From Achromobacter agilis (lineage in GTDB: Bacteria; Pseudomonadota; Gammaproteobacteria; Burkholderiales; Burkholderiaceae_B): 64,000 bases of DNA. Where the stretch lies: contig NZ_UFQB01000003.1 of the NCBI RefSeq assembly GCF_900496965.1, positions 248,001-312,000 on the forward strand, written 5' to 3'. The notes under the pieces were generated by a model. The model searched no databases, was not told the origin of the DNA, and was given only the letters and a program-made list of their open reading frames with translations. This document shows positions 45,626 to 55,007 of this stretch, one piece after another. The stretch's first letter is position 1; the number at the start of each line of letters is the position of its first letter. A program made the position numbers and the translations under genes.

Positions 45626-46591
45626 ATGATGTTGATACGCAAGCCCGACGATATTCTTCCCTCCGAGATTACCTCCGAAGCCGTCTGGCGGTCGCGCCGC
45701 GAGTTGATGTTGCGGGCCGGCCTGGTTGCTGCCGCAGCGGGCTTGCCGGGCTGGACCATGCGCAGTGCGTTTGCGCAGGAGGCCGGCATATTGCCCGGCA
45801 AGGCCAATCCGGTCCTGAGCGTCATGGACAAGCAGACCTCGTTCGCCGACGTCACGTCTTACAACAATTACTACGAGTTCGGCGTCGATAAGGGCGATCC
45901 GGCCGCCAATGCCGGCAAATTGCAGACGAGCCCCTGGGCCGTGAGCGTCGAGGGCGAGTGCGGCAAGCCGCGCACGTTCTCCCTGGACGAGCTGCTCAAA
46001 CTGGCGCCCATGGAAGAGCGCGTCTACCGGCTGCGCTGCGTCGAGGGCTGGTCCATGGTCATTCCCTGGGTGGGCTATTCGCTGTCGGCGCTGCTCAAGC
46101 AGGTCGAGCCCACGGGCAACGCCAAGTACGTGGAATTCGTGACGGCGGTGCAGCGCGAGAACATGCCGGGCGTGCGCGCCGCGATCCTGGAATGGCCCTA
46201 CGTCGAGGGGCTGCGCATCGATGAAGCGATGAATCCGCTCGCCATGCTGGTTTTCGGCGTCTACGGCAAGGTGCTGCCCAACCAGAACGGCGCGCCGCTG
46301 CGGCTGGCCGTTCCCTGGAAGTACGGTTTCAAGTCGGCCAAGTCCTTGGTGAAGATCCGCCTGGTGGAAAAGGCGCCCGTTTCATCGTGGATGCAGGCCG
46401 CGTCCCAGGAATATGGCTTTTACGCCAACGTGAACCCCGGCGTGCCCCATCCGCGCTGGAGCCAGGCGACGGAGCGCCGCATCGGCGAGGACGGCCTGTT
46501 CTCGCCCAAGCGCAAGACCCTGATGTTCAACGGCTATGGCGAACAGGTCGCATCGCTCTATCAGGGCATGGACCTGAAGGCGAATTACTGA
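45626..46591 (+). CDS. msrP: Protein-methionine-sulfoxide reductase catalytic subunit MsrP
   Basis: 321 residues from ATG 45626 or 45629. A Tat signal has R24-R25 ([10 protein letters not shown]) and a hydrophobic stretch to SAFA near residue 50. The molybdenum ligand is C138 in [11 protein letters not shown]. MsrP is a periplasmic molybdopterin enzyme that reduces methionine sulfoxide in envelope proteins. Its membrane partner msrQ begins 7 bp downstream. The upstream gap 45510-45625 holds no gene. Confidence 0.95.
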   Translation: MMLIRKPDDILPSEITSEAVWRSRRELMLRAGLVAAAAGLPGWTMRSAFAQEAGILPGKANPVLSVMDKQTSFADVTSYNNYYEFGVDKGDPAANAGKLQTSPWAVSVEGECGKPRTFSLDELLKLAPMEERVYRLRCVEGWSMVIPWVGYSLSALLKQVEPTGNAKYVEFVTAVQRENMPGVRAAILEWPYVEGLRIDEAMNPLAMLVFGVYGKVLPNQNGAPLRLAVPWKYGFKSAKSLVKIRLVEKAPVSSWMQAASQEYGFYANVNPGVPHPRWSQATERRIGEDGLFSPKRKTLMFNGYGEQVASLYQGMDLKANY

Positions 46592-46598
46592 GGCGCCT

Positions 46599-47237
46599 AT
46601 GCCCGATGGCATTTCGCAGGCGCCGCCGCGCAAGGCGCAGCTTTCCGCAAAGGCGGTCGGGCGTTTCAAACCCCTGTTGTTCCTGCTGGGGCTGGCGCCG
46701 TTCGCGCGCTGGTTCTGGCTGGGCGCGAACGACGGCCTGACCGCGAATCCGGTCGAGTTCCTGACCCGTTCCTCGGGCACCTGGACGCTGGTCTGCCTGC
46801 TGATTACTTTGGCCATTACGCCGCTGCGCCGCCTGACCGGGCAGCCGGCTCTGGTGCGCCTGCGGCGCATGTGCGGGTTGTTTGCCTTTTTCTACGGCGC
46901 CATGCATTTCATGGCCTGGGTCTGGTGGGATCGCGGCCTGGACCCGGCGGCGATGCTGCGCGACATCGGCGAGCGTCCGTTCATCACCGTGGGATTCGCG
47001 GCGTTCGTGCTGATGAGCGCGCTGGCGGCCACGTCCACGCAGTGGGCCATGCGCAAGCTGGGCAAGCGCTGGCAAAGCCTGCATCGGGCCGTCTATGCCA
47101 TCGGCCTGCTGGCAGTGCTGCACTACTGGTGGCACAAGGCCGGCAAGAACGACTTCGCGCAGCCCTTGCTCTATGCCTCCATCCTGGCCCTGCTGCTGGG
47201 CTGGCGGGTGGTGGCTTGGCTGCGGCGCCGTCCCTAG
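46599..47237 (+). CDS. msrQ: Heme-binding membrane subunit MsrQ
   Basis: 212 residues, about six membrane segments, with histidines in FYGAMHFMAW, RWQSLHRAVYAI and LHYWWHKAG that fit heme ligation in this ferric-reductase-like family. It brings electrons from the cytoplasm or quinones to MsrP. It is translated right after msrP and is convergent with the amidase gene (12 bp gap). Confidence 0.95.
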   Translation: MPDGISQAPPRKAQLSAKAVGRFKPLLFLLGLAPFARWFWLGANDGLTANPVEFLTRSSGTWTLVCLLITLAITPLRRLTGQPALVRLRRMCGLFAFFYGAMHFMAWVWWDRGLDPAAMLRDIGERPFITVGFAAFVLMSALAATSTQWAMRKLGKRWQSLHRAVYAIGLLAVLHYWWHKAGKNDFAQPLLYASILALLLGWRVVAWLRRRP

Positions 47238-47249
47238 CGGGGCTTGGCG

Positions 47250-48035
47250 CTACAGCATCGCCAGCATGATGGCGGCGGTTTCCGCGTCCGGCTGGCCATC
47301 GTGCAGCGCCGGGCGATAGTGCATCTGGAATGCCGCCAGTGCATTGATCGTGGGTTTGTCCAGCACGCCGTCCTGCGGGCAGGCGTAGCCCAGCCGCTGC
47401 AATTGCTGCTGGAACCAGGCGGTGTCCGGAAGGCCCTGCAACTGCAGGCGGGCAAGATGCTCGGCCGCGCCGGTTTCGTCGTACCAGCGTCCGATCCCGG
47501 CGTCGGCCAGGGCCTTCCAGGGGAAAAGGGGGCCGGGGTCCACCTTGCGCTGCGGCGCGATGTCGCTGTGGCCCACCACGTTCTCGGGCGCGATGCCGTG
47601 ACGCTGGATGATGTCGCGCAGCAGGATGGTCAGCGCGCGCAGTTGGCGGTCGTTATAGGGGTGCCACAGCGGTTTGCCGTCAGGCCCTTCCGTCCAGCCC
47701 GAATTGACGACTTCGATGCCGATGGACGTGCTGTTCATGGCGATATTGCCGTACCAGGAACTGGCGCCCGCGTGCCAGGCGGCACGGTTTTCGTCGACCA
47801 GCCGATAGGCTCGCCCCGAATCGGTCACGAGATAGTGGGCGCTGACCTTGCCCTTGGAGAGCAGGTGTATTGAGCTGGCATCGTCGACCGACGTGTAGTG
47901 CAGCACGACGGAGCGGACCCGGCTGGCCTGGCTGACGGCGGTGATGGAGGTGTCCAGGTCCAGGCCGGCGGGGCCGCGCGCCGCGCATCCGGCCAGGACT
48001 GCCGTGGTCAGCAGCGCGGAGGTCAGGCGGAACAT
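47250..48035 (-). CDS. N-acetylmuramoyl-L-alanine amidase, AmiD-like lipoprotein
   Basis: 261 residues. The lipobox LAGC puts the lipidated cysteine at C17. The Amidase_2 domain has zinc ligands H46 (VVLHYTS), H156 and D166 (GHSDIAPQRKVDP), and E108 as catalytic acid. A peptidoglycan-binding domain fills the last 60 residues. It resembles AmiD, an outer-membrane anhydro-muropeptide amidase, rather than cytoplasmic AmpD. It lies 3 bp after the methyltransferase gene on the same strand. Confidence 0.9.
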   Translation of the reverse strand: MFRLTSALLTTAVLAGCAARGPAGLDLDTSITAVSQASRVRSVVLHYTSVDDASSIHLLSKGKVSAHYLVTDSGRAYRLVDENRAAWHAGASSWYGNIAMNSTSIGIEVVNSGWTEGPDGKPLWHPYNDRQLRALTILLRDIIQRHGIAPENVVGHSDIAPQRKVDPGPLFPWKALADAGIGRWYDETGAAEHLARLQLQGLPDTAWFQQQLQRLGYACPQDGVLDKPTINALAAFQMHYRPALHDGQPDAETAAIMLAML

Positions 48036-48038
48036 GGT

Positions 48039-48812
48039 TCAGCGGGCCAGATAGAGGAACAGCGTGGGCAGCTTGTCGAGCTGGGGCGCCGGTTGCTGCT
48101 TCCACTCGGCCACGCTGCGAGTAGCGATCCATTCGTCGGCGGTCGTCACTGAGCGGGCCACGCATAGCCTGGTGTCGCCTTTCAGGCTGGCCAGCAGCGT
48201 CGCGAACATCGCGGCGTTGCGATAGGGTGTTTCGATCAGCAGTTGGGTCTGGTTGTGCTTGGCGGAATGCTGTTCCCAGGCCCGCAGCTGCTTGGCGCGC
48301 TCGGCGGGGTCCACGGGCGCGTAGCCGTGGAAGGCGAAGCGCTGGCCGTCCAGCCCGCTCGCCATCAGGGCCAGCAGGATGGAGGAGGGGCCGACCCAGG
48401 GTTTGACGGGCATGCCCAGCTTGTGGGCGGTATCCACGACTTTGGCGCCGGGATCCGCCACCGCGGGGCAGCCGGCCTCGGAAACCAGCCCGATCTCCGC
48501 CCCGTGCTTGATGGGGGCGAGCCAGGCCTTGATCTGGGCGGCGTCGACCCTGTCGTTCAGGGTGTGGATGGTGATTTCCTGGAGCGGCCGGGCCGTGCCG
48601 ATCAGCTTGAGGAAGGCGCGGGCGGTCTTGGCGTTTTCCGCGATATAGGTGTCCAGGCGGCCGGCCAGGGCGCGTACCTCGGCGGGTAGCCAGCGCTCGG
48701 GCGGTGCGTCGCCCAGGCCGACGGGGATCAGGTGCAGGGCGCCGTTTGCCGGAGTGCCTTCGCGCTGGCGCGCTGCGGCGCTATGAGCCGTCGGGGTGGC
48801 CGGGGGGCTCAT
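48039..48812 (-). CDS. RsmI-like tetrapyrrole-methylase-fold SAM-dependent methyltransferase
   Basis: 257 residues from ATG 48812; the frame is open further upstream but overlaps maf. The TP-methylase fold is shown by LVSEAGCPAVADPGAKVV and the downstream PSSILLALMASGL segment. RsmI methylates the ribose of C1402 in 16S rRNA. This protein belongs to the shorter RsmI-related group with SEAGCP in place of SDAGTP, so the RNA target may differ. Its start overlaps the maf stop (48809-48812). Confidence 0.8.
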   Translation of the reverse strand: MSPPATPTAHSAAARQREGTPANGALHLIPVGLGDAPPERWLPAEVRALAGRLDTYIAENAKTARAFLKLIGTARPLQEITIHTLNDRVDAAQIKAWLAPIKHGAEIGLVSEAGCPAVADPGAKVVDTAHKLGMPVKPWVGPSSILLALMASGLDGQRFAFHGYAPVDPAERAKQLRAWEQHSAKHNQTQLLIETPYRNAAMFATLLASLKGDTRLCVARSVTTADEWIATRSVAEWKQQPAPQLDKLPTLFLYLAR

Positions 48813-49411
48813 GCGGGCGCTCCAGGCGCGTCCAGCGGGTCCAGTCCGAAGCGGACCAGCATGCCGGTCAGGGCGATCAGCGGCAGGCCGATAATGGCGG
48901 TCGGATCGTCGCTCTGGATGCTTTCCATCAGGGCGATGCCCAGGCTTTCCGCCTTGGCGCTGCCTGCGGTATCGTAAGGTTCCTCGGCGTGCAAATAGGC
49001 CTCGATCTCCTGGTCCGTCAGCCGGCGGAAGCGGCAACGCGTGATGATGTCGGCCTTTTCCACGCGTTGGCCGTCCGTGACCGCCAAGGCACTGTGGAAT
49101 TCCACGATCTGCCCCGACAGGGCCTGCAATTGCGCGAGAGCGCGCGGAAAATCGCCGGGTTTGCCGATGGGCTGCCCGTCCACGGTGGCCACCTGGTCCG
49201 AGCCGATCACGATGCTGCCCGGGCGGTTTGCCGCCACGGCCATGGCCTTGGCGACGGACAGCCGCAGGGCCAGGGCCTCGGGTGTTTCGCCGGGTTGTGG
49301 CGTTTCGTCCACATCGGGGGAAATGGCGGTAAACGGCAGGCGCAGGCGGGACAGCAATTCTCTGCGGTAACGCGAGCTGGAGGCGAGGATGAGACTGGGC
49401 TTCAAGGACAT
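48809..49411 (-). CDS. maf: Maf-family nucleotide pyrophosphatase (YceF type)
   Basis: 200 residues. The phosphate-binding start LILASSSRYRRELLSRL and the catalytic SDQVATVDG segment are present. YceF-type Maf proteins hydrolyse modified nucleotides such as 7-methyl-GTP. It is divergent from yceD with 72 bp between them, the usual maf/yceD-rpmF arrangement. The specificity call rests on synteny and overall resemblance. Confidence 0.9.
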   Translation of the reverse strand: MSLKPSLILASSSRYRRELLSRLRLPFTAISPDVDETPQPGETPEALALRLSVAKAMAVAANRPGSIVIGSDQVATVDGQPIGKPGDFPRALAQLQALSGQIVEFHSALAVTDGQRVEKADIITRCRFRRLTDQEIEAYLHAEEPYDTAGSAKAESLGIALMESIQSDDPTAIIGLPLIALTGMLVRFGLDPLDAPGAPA

Positions 49412-49418
49412 GCGATAT

Positions 49419-49448
49419 TTGACGCTGATACGTAAGTCACAGTATTAT
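49419..49448 (+). promoter_or_regulatory. Sigma-70-type promoter for yceD-rpmF-plsX-fab
   Basis: TTGACG (49419-49424) and TATTAT (49443-49448) are 18 bases apart, about 35 bp upstream of the yceD ATG. It is the best promoter match in the maf/yceD gap. Confidence 0.65.
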
Positions 49449-49483
49449 CTAACGTTTTGCGGCATTTTTGCAGGAACATCGAC

Positions 49484-50224
49484 ATGAACACCAAGGGCTT
49501 AGCTGAGCTTGGCGAAAGCGCGGGTGACCGGGATGTGAGCGCCGATGCCGCGGCAGTGGTTGCAAACGCGGGTGCAAAACCGGGTGCAAAACCCGGGGAT
49601 GCAAAGCAGGCAGATGCGAAGCCGGTAGATGCAAAGCGCATCGACGCGTTCGCGTTTGCCCGGTTGGGCAAGGAAGCGCAGGGTAGTGTGCCGCTCGTGC
49701 GGTTCACGAGGCTCGTCGATGGGCTGCCCGAGCAGCCTGCAGGCGAAGCCGGTCTTGTGTACTGGTCCGTTCGCGGAGAAGAGGGCAAGTCCGGTCTCCT
49801 GGCAGGTCTGCCGCTGCTGCATCTTCATGTGCAAGCGAATCCGGTGGTCGTGTGCCAGCGGTGCAACGTGCCGTTTGCGTACCCGGTCGACAGCGAAGTC
49901 CTGCTGCAGCTGGTCAAGTCCGAAGACGATCTCGATGACGGCTTTGCTTCCGGAGAACACTCCGGCGGCATCGAAGACGAGGACGACGAGGACGAAGAAG
50001 GAAAAGGTTTTGTGTCCAGCCTGCCTGAAAAGGTGGTGGGTTCACATCATTTCGATCTGCTGGCCCAGATCGAAGATGAGCTCATTCTGAGCGTTCCGTA
50101 TGTGCCCAAGCATGATGTATGCCCGGGCGCGCAGGCCAATGCCGGCGAAGCTTCTCCCGAGGAGCCCGCTGTCAAGCGTCCGTCGCCGTTTGCGGTGCTG
50201 GAACAACTGAAGCACAAAGATTGA
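49484..50224 (+). CDS. YceD/DUF177 family protein, with a repetitive N-terminal extension
   Basis: 246 residues from ATG 49484. The conserved domain (about 55-235) has the Cys pair [10 protein letters not shown] and an acidic loop [12 protein letters not shown]. YceD is linked to 23S rRNA/L32 maturation and is almost always next to rpmF, as here (52 bp). The first 55 residues are unusual: Ala-rich with [21 protein letters not shown] near-repeats, encoded by repeated GCAAAxCCGGG-like triplets. Homologs in other orders lack such a tail, which may be disordered. Confidence 0.85.
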   Translation: MNTKGLAELGESAGDRDVSADAAAVVANAGAKPGAKPGDAKQADAKPVDAKRIDAFAFARLGKEAQGSVPLVRFTRLVDGLPEQPAGEAGLVYWSVRGEEGKSGLLAGLPLLHLHVQANPVVVCQRCNVPFAYPVDSEVLLQLVKSEDDLDDGFASGEHSGGIEDEDDEDEEGKGFVSSLPEKVVGSHHFDLLAQIEDELILSVPYVPKHDVCPGAQANAGEASPEEPAVKRPSPFAVLEQLKHKD

Positions 50225-50276
50225 GATCAACATCGGGCCGCATCGCGTACAATGCGCCCCGTTTCTAGGAGTCATC

Positions 50277-50459
50277 ATGGCCGTTCAACAAAACAAGAAG
50301 TCCCCGTCCAAGCGCGGTATGCACCGCTCGCACGATTTTCTGGTGAACCCGCCGACCGCGATCGAGCCCAACACGGGCGAAGCGCATCTGCGTCACCACA
50401 TCAGCCCCAACGGCTTCTACCGCGGCCGCAAGGTCCTGAAGACCAAGGCCGACGAATAA
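50277..50459 (+). CDS. rpmF: 50S ribosomal protein L32
   Basis: 60 residues, beginning [20 protein letters not shown] and ending with [13 protein letters not shown], a typical L32. The cysteine-containing zinc form is not used (no Cys). It is part of the large subunit near the peptidyl-transferase exit region. It lies between yceD and plsX in the conserved cluster that links ribosome and lipid synthesis. Confidence 0.97.
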   Translation: MAVQQNKKSPSKRGMHRSHDFLVNPPTAIEPNTGEAHLRHHISPNGFYRGRKVLKTKADE

Positions 50460-50518
50460 GGCCCCCGGGCCGAACTCGTACTCGGACCAACTCGGCTGAG
50501 CGCTGATACCTGGCACCC

Positions 50519-51586
50519 GTGATACGCATCGCCATAGACTGTATGGGCGGAGACTTCGGTCTGCCCGTCACGATTCCGGCTGCGATCGAGTTCGCCCGGC
50601 AATTTCCGGATACCCGGCTATTGCTGGTCGGGCTTCCCGACGCTATCGAAGCGGCGCTTTCCGAGCACCGCGGCGTGGCGCGCGATCGTCTTGAGATCGT
50701 GGCGGCTTCCGAGGTCGTCACCATGGACGACCCGGTCGAGGTCGCCTTGCGCCGCAAAAAAGACTCCTCCATGCGCCTGGCCGCCCAGTCCGTCAAGGAC
50801 GGGCGCGCCGACGCCTGCGTTTCCGCGGGCAACACCGGCGCGTGGATGGCCATTTCACGCTACGTGCTCAAGACGCTGGACGGCATCGACCGTCCCGCTA
50901 TCGCCACGTCCATTCCGAACCAGACCGGCCGTGCCACCACGGTGCTGGACCTGGGCGCGAACGTGGACTGCACGGCCGAGCACCTTCTGCAATTCGCCAT
51001 CATGGGCGCCGCGCTGTCGCAGGCGGTGGACCATCGCGACAACCCTTCGGTTGGCCTGCTCAACATCGGCGAAGAAGTCATCAAAGGCAACGAAGTCGTC
51101 AAGGAAGCCGCTGAACTGCTACGCAGCAGTCCGCTGAACTTCTACGGCAACGTCGAAGGCAATGACATTTTCAAGGGCACGGTCGACGTCGTCGTTTGCG
51201 ACGGTTTCGTCGGCAACGTCGTGCTCAAGTCCGTCGAGGGGCTGGCGAAGATGCTTTCCAGCGTCATTCGCGAAGAGTTCAAACGCAATCTGATCACGCT
51301 GCTTGCCGGCGCGGTGGCCAAGCCGGTGCTGAACCGCCTGCGCACCCGCGTCGACAACCGGCGCTACAACGGCGCCGCGCTGCTGGGCTTGCGCGGCGTG
51401 GTCATCAAAAGCCATGGCTCCGCGGACGTTTACGCCTACGGTTTTGCCTTGCAGCGTGCCCGTGAAGCCGTAGTGAGTAAACTGCTGGAGCGTACCGCTC
51501 AGACGGTCGCTCAGATTACCAAGCGCGTTCAATCCGGCAGCGTCCCTTCGGCGCCGCCGCAAAACGTGGCTGGGGACACCGCTTGA
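50519..51586 (+). CDS. plsX: Phosphate acyltransferase PlsX
   Basis: 355 residues from GTG 50519. The start [22 protein letters not shown] and the [10 protein letters not shown] segment are characteristic. PlsX makes acyl-phosphate from acyl-ACP for phospholipid synthesis. Its stop overlaps the fabH start (TGATG at 51584-51588), coupling it to the fatty-acid initiation enzyme. Confidence 0.96.
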   Translation: MIRIAIDCMGGDFGLPVTIPAAIEFARQFPDTRLLLVGLPDAIEAALSEHRGVARDRLEIVAASEVVTMDDPVEVALRRKKDSSMRLAAQSVKDGRADACVSAGNTGAWMAISRYVLKTLDGIDRPAIATSIPNQTGRATTVLDLGANVDCTAEHLLQFAIMGAALSQAVDHRDNPSVGLLNIGEEVIKGNEVVKEAAELLRSSPLNFYGNVEGNDIFKGTVDVVVCDGFVGNVVLKSVEGLAKMLSSVIREEFKRNLITLLAGAVAKPVLNRLRTRVDNRRYNGAALLGLRGVVIKSHGSADVYAYGFALQRAREAVVSKLLERTAQTVAQITKRVQSGSVPSAPPQNVAGDTA

Positions 51587-52572
51587 TGGATACCGCAATG
51601 AAATATTCCGTGATCGCGGGCACCGGCAGCTTCTTGCCGGAACGCGTGGTTTCGAATGACGATCTGGCAGCGGAACTGGCGACGCGCGACATCGCTACTT
51701 CCGACGAGTGGATCGTCGAGCGCACGGGCATCCGGCAGCGCCATTTGGCCGAGCGCGGCGTCACGACTAGCCAACTGGCCACCGAAGCCTCGCGCCGCGC
51801 GCTGGCCGACGCGGGCGTGGACGCCTCCGAGGTCGACCTGATCGTCCTGGCCACGTCGACGCCGGACTTCGTTTTCCCAAGCACCGCCTGCATCGTGCAG
51901 GCCAACCTCGGCGCCAAGGGCTCCGCGGCTTTCGACGTTCAGGCCGTGTGCAGCGGTTTCGTTTACGCGATGACCACCGCGGACAGCTTCATCCGCGCGG
52001 GCCGCGCGCGTTGCGCGCTGGTCATCGGCGCCGAAGTGTTTTCGCGCATCCTGGACTGGAACGACCGCAGCACCTGCGTGCTGTTCGGCGATGGCGCGGG
52101 CGCCGTGGTACTCAAGGCTTCCGACAAGCCGGGCATCCTGGCCGCGCAATTGCATGCCGACGGCAGCCAGGGCAAGATCCTGAACGCCGCGGGCAACGTG
52201 GCCTATGGCGACGTGACCGGCGATCCGTTCCTGCGCATGGACGGCCAGGCCGTGTTCAAGCAGGCTGTTACCGTGCTGGACCGCTCTGCGCGCGACACCT
52301 GCGCCGAGGCCGGCGTCGACCTCGCCGAGGTCGATTGGCTGATCCCGCACCAGGCCAATGTGCGCATCCTGAATTTCCTGGCGCGCAAGCTGTCCGTGCC
52401 GGTAGAGAAAGTCGTCATCACCGTCGACACCCATGCCAACACCTCCGCGGCAAGCGTGCCGCTGGCCCTTGATGCCGCGCGCCGCGACGGCCGCGTCAAG
52501 CCGGGCCAGCTGGTCCTGATGCAGGGCGTGGGCGGTGGATTCACCTGGGGCTCGGTCCTGGCTCGCATGTAA
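51586..52572 (+). CDS. fabH: 3-oxoacyl-ACP synthase III
   Basis: 328 residues from ATG 51586; ATG 51598 ([10 protein letters not shown]) is an alternative. Catalytic C123 is in [10 protein letters not shown], with the His in PHQANVRIL and the Asn in ANTSAASVP. It condenses acetyl-CoA with malonyl-ACP to begin fatty-acid synthesis. It overlaps plsX by 1 bp and is followed by fabD after 96 bp. Confidence 0.96.
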   Translation: MDTAMKYSVIAGTGSFLPERVVSNDDLAAELATRDIATSDEWIVERTGIRQRHLAERGVTTSQLATEASRRALADAGVDASEVDLIVLATSTPDFVFPSTACIVQANLGAKGSAAFDVQAVCSGFVYAMTTADSFIRAGRARCALVIGAEVFSRILDWNDRSTCVLFGDGAGAVVLKASDKPGILAAQLHADGSQGKILNAAGNVAYGDVTGDPFLRMDGQAVFKQAVTVLDRSARDTCAEAGVDLAEVDWLIPHQANVRILNFLARKLSVPVEKVVITVDTHANTSAASVPLALDAARRDGRVKPGQLVLMQGVGGGFTWGSVLARM

Positions 52573-52668
52573 GGGCGGGCCCGGCCGGAGGCGGCTCGCC
52601 AGCCGCCGCCGCTGGGCAGGCGCGCCCGACATTCCACACAGACACTGAATCAATCCATACGGTCAACC

Positions 52669-53604
52669 ATGAAAATTGCTTTTGTCTTCCCTGGCCAAGG
52701 TTCTCAAGCTGTCGGCATGCTGGACGCCTGGTCGGGCGTCGCGGCCGTCACGGAGACCGTGGCACGGGCGTCGCAAGCCCTGGGGCAGGACCTGGGCGCG
52801 CTGATCGCGCAGGGCCCTGCCGAGCAGCTCAACCTGACCACCAACACCCAGCCCGCGATGCTGACGGCCGGCGTTGCGATGTACGCCGCCTGGTGTGCCG
52901 CGGGCGGCCGCAAGCCGGATGTCGTGGCCGGGCACAGCCTCGGTGAATACGCCGCGCTGACGGCCGCCGGTTCGCTCTCGCTCGAAGACGCTGTGCGCCT
53001 GGTGCGCGTGCGCGCCGACGCCATGCAGGCCGCCGTGCCGGTCGGCACCGGCGCCATGGCCGCCATCCTGGGCCTGGACGATGACGCCGTGCGCGCCGCC
53101 TGCGCCGCCGCCGCCCAGGGCGAGGTCGTCGAGGCCGTGAACTTCAACGCGCCCGCCCAGGTCGTGATCGCCGGCGACAAGGCCGCCGTCGAGCGCGCCT
53201 GCGAACAGGCCAAAGCGGCGGGCGCCAAGCGCGCGCTGCTGCTGCCGGTATCCGCGCCGTTCCATTCCAGCCTGCTCAAGCCCGCCGCTGACGTGCTGGC
53301 CGGCGCGCTGGCCAGCGTGGCGGTGTCCGCACCGCAAATGCAGGTCATCAACAACGTCGATGTGGCTTCGCCCGTCGAACCTGGGGCAATCCGGGATGCG
53401 CTGGTCCGCCAGGCATGGCATCCTGTGCGCTGGGTCGAAACCCTGCGCGCGATGAAGGCGCAAGGCGTCACGCACGTCATTGAATGCGGCCCCGGCAAGG
53501 TGCTGGCCGGCCTGACCAAGCGCATCGATCCCGAACTCACGGGCATGGCCATCACCGATCCGGCTTCGCTGGAAGCCGCGCTGGCCGCCGTCAACGGAAA
53601 CTAA
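52669..53604 (+). CDS. fabD: Malonyl-CoA:ACP transacylase
   Basis: 311 residues. The N-terminal FPGQGSQ motif and nucleophile S90 in GHSLGEYAAL are present, as is the catalytic His in SAPFHSSLL. It loads malonyl groups onto AcpP for chain elongation. Its TAA stop overlaps the ATG of fabG (TAATG at 53602-53606). Confidence 0.96.
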   Translation: MKIAFVFPGQGSQAVGMLDAWSGVAAVTETVARASQALGQDLGALIAQGPAEQLNLTTNTQPAMLTAGVAMYAAWCAAGGRKPDVVAGHSLGEYAALTAAGSLSLEDAVRLVRVRADAMQAAVPVGTGAMAAILGLDDDAVRAACAAAAQGEVVEAVNFNAPAQVVIAGDKAAVERACEQAKAAGAKRALLLPVSAPFHSSLLKPAADVLAGALASVAVSAPQMQVINNVDVASPVEPGAIRDALVRQAWHPVRWVETLRAMKAQGVTHVIECGPGKVLAGLTKRIDPELTGMAITDPASLEAALAAVNGN

Positions 53605-54362
53605 TGAATATGGACAACACCTCGATCGAACTGCAAGGCAAGATCGCGCTGGTGACCGGCGCCACGCGCGGCATTGGCCGCGCCATCGCCCAGGAGCTGG
53701 CTGCGCGCGGCGCGACCGTCGTCGGCACCGCGACGTCCGAGTCGGGCGCGGCCGCCATCACCGAAGCGCTGGCCCCGTCCGGCGGCCGCGGCGTGGTGCT
53801 GGATGTGACCGACGCCGCTGCTTGCGACGCGCTGATCGACGCGTTGGGCAAGGAAGGCGGCGGTCCGCACATCCTCGTCAATAACGCCGGCATCACGCGT
53901 GATACGCTGGCGATGCGCATGAAGGACGAAGACTGGTCGGCCGTCATCGACACCAACCTGGCGTCGGTGTTCCGTCTGTCGCGCGCGGTGTTGCGCAACA
54001 TGATGAAGGCCCGTTGGGGACGCATCATCAACGTGACCTCGGTGGTGGGCTCGAGCGGCAACCCCGGCCAGGCCAACTACGCGGCCGCCAAGGCCGGCGT
54101 GGCCGGCATGTCGCGCGCGCTGGCCCGCGAGCTGGGCAGCCGCAACATCACCGTGAACTGCGTCGCGCCCGGTTTCATCGATACCGACATGACGCGCGCC
54201 CTCGGCGAAAGCCAGACCGCGGCCCTGTTGCAGCAGATTCCGCTCGGCCGTCTTGGCTCGCCGACGGACATCGCGCACGCGGTGGCCTTTTTGTCCGGGC
54301 CGCAGGCGGGTTACATTACCGGCACCACCCTGCACGTCAACGGCGGGATGTACATGCAATAA
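53604..54362 (+). CDS. fabG: 3-oxoacyl-ACP reductase
   Basis: 252 residues. The NADPH motif GATRGIG is at 19-25 and the catalytic triad is S146, Y159 and K163 (YAAAK). It performs the first reduction in fatty-acid elongation. It is coupled to fabD through overlapping stop and start. A gap of about 210 bp separates it from acpP, which has its own promoter. Confidence 0.96.
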   Translation: MNMDNTSIELQGKIALVTGATRGIGRAIAQELAARGATVVGTATSESGAAAITEALAPSGGRGVVLDVTDAAACDALIDALGKEGGGPHILVNNAGITRDTLAMRMKDEDWSAVIDTNLASVFRLSRAVLRNMMKARWGRIINVTSVVGSSGNPGQANYAAAKAGVAGMSRALARELGSRNITVNCVAPGFIDTDMTRALGESQTAALLQQIPLGRLGSPTDIAHAVAFLSGPQAGYITGTTLHVNGGMYMQ

Positions 54363-54539
54363 ATCACGAATCGCGCGAAGGCGGCCCAGGCCGCCGCGCC
54401 GCAGCCGGGCCACTGGCAAGGCTATGCGCGGTTCAACCGGAAACGCCGCACACGGGTTTCCTGCGCCATTCCCGGCGACAGATCAAGTGCGCGGTGTTAT
54501 TTTTGTCACGGCCAGGCGTCGCAATACTCCGCGCTTGGC

Positions 54540-54545
54540 TATAAT
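54540..54545 (+). promoter_or_regulatory. -10 element (TATAAT) for acpP
   Basis: A consensus TATAAT lies 30 bp upstream of the acpP ATG, within TTGGCTATAATTCGC. No good -35 is found at 16-18 bp. A separate strong acpP transcript is expected, because the carrier protein is needed in large amounts. Confidence 0.55.
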
Positions 54546-54575
54546 TCGCGGGATTTTTCCCATTTGGAGATCTGC

Positions 54576-54815
54576 ATGGAAAGCATCGAACAGCGCGTCA
54601 AGAAGATCGTCGCTGAACAACTTGGCGTCAACGAAGCCGAGATCAAGAACGAATCCTCCTTCCTTGACGACCTCGGTGCCGATTCGCTCGACATGGTCGA
54701 ACTGGTCATGGCGCTCGAAGACGAATTCGAGACCGAGATCCCCGACGAAGAGGCCGAAAAGATCACGACCGTGCAACAAGCGATTGACTACATCAACTCG
54801 CACGGCAAGCAGTAA
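54576..54815 (+). CDS. acpP: Acyl carrier protein
   Basis: 79 residues, highly acidic. The 4'-phosphopantetheine serine is S37 in [12 protein letters not shown]. It carries the growing acyl chain for FabD, FabG, FabF and FabH. The ATG at 54576 gives the standard AcpP start MESIEQRV. A 192-bp gap to fabF follows without a gene. Confidence 0.98.
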
Positions 54816-55007
54816 GCTAGGCTTATACCCTTCTGGTGGCCCGAGGACGGACTTCGGAGCCAACTGGAAAATCGGGGCGGTTTCAGGAATTTGCCGTGTG
54901 GTCCGCATGCGGGAAGGGCGTGGTAGAGCCCGACCCGCTTTTGCGTGGGCCGCACGAGCAGCGCATCCCGAAAACCGCCTTTCTTTTGTCTGTTTGAGGA
55001 GTCATCC

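Noticed and set aside
54816..55007. Small gene between acpP and fabF
   Set aside because: Frames through this gap continue from out-of-frame fab sequence and have no start with a ribosome site.
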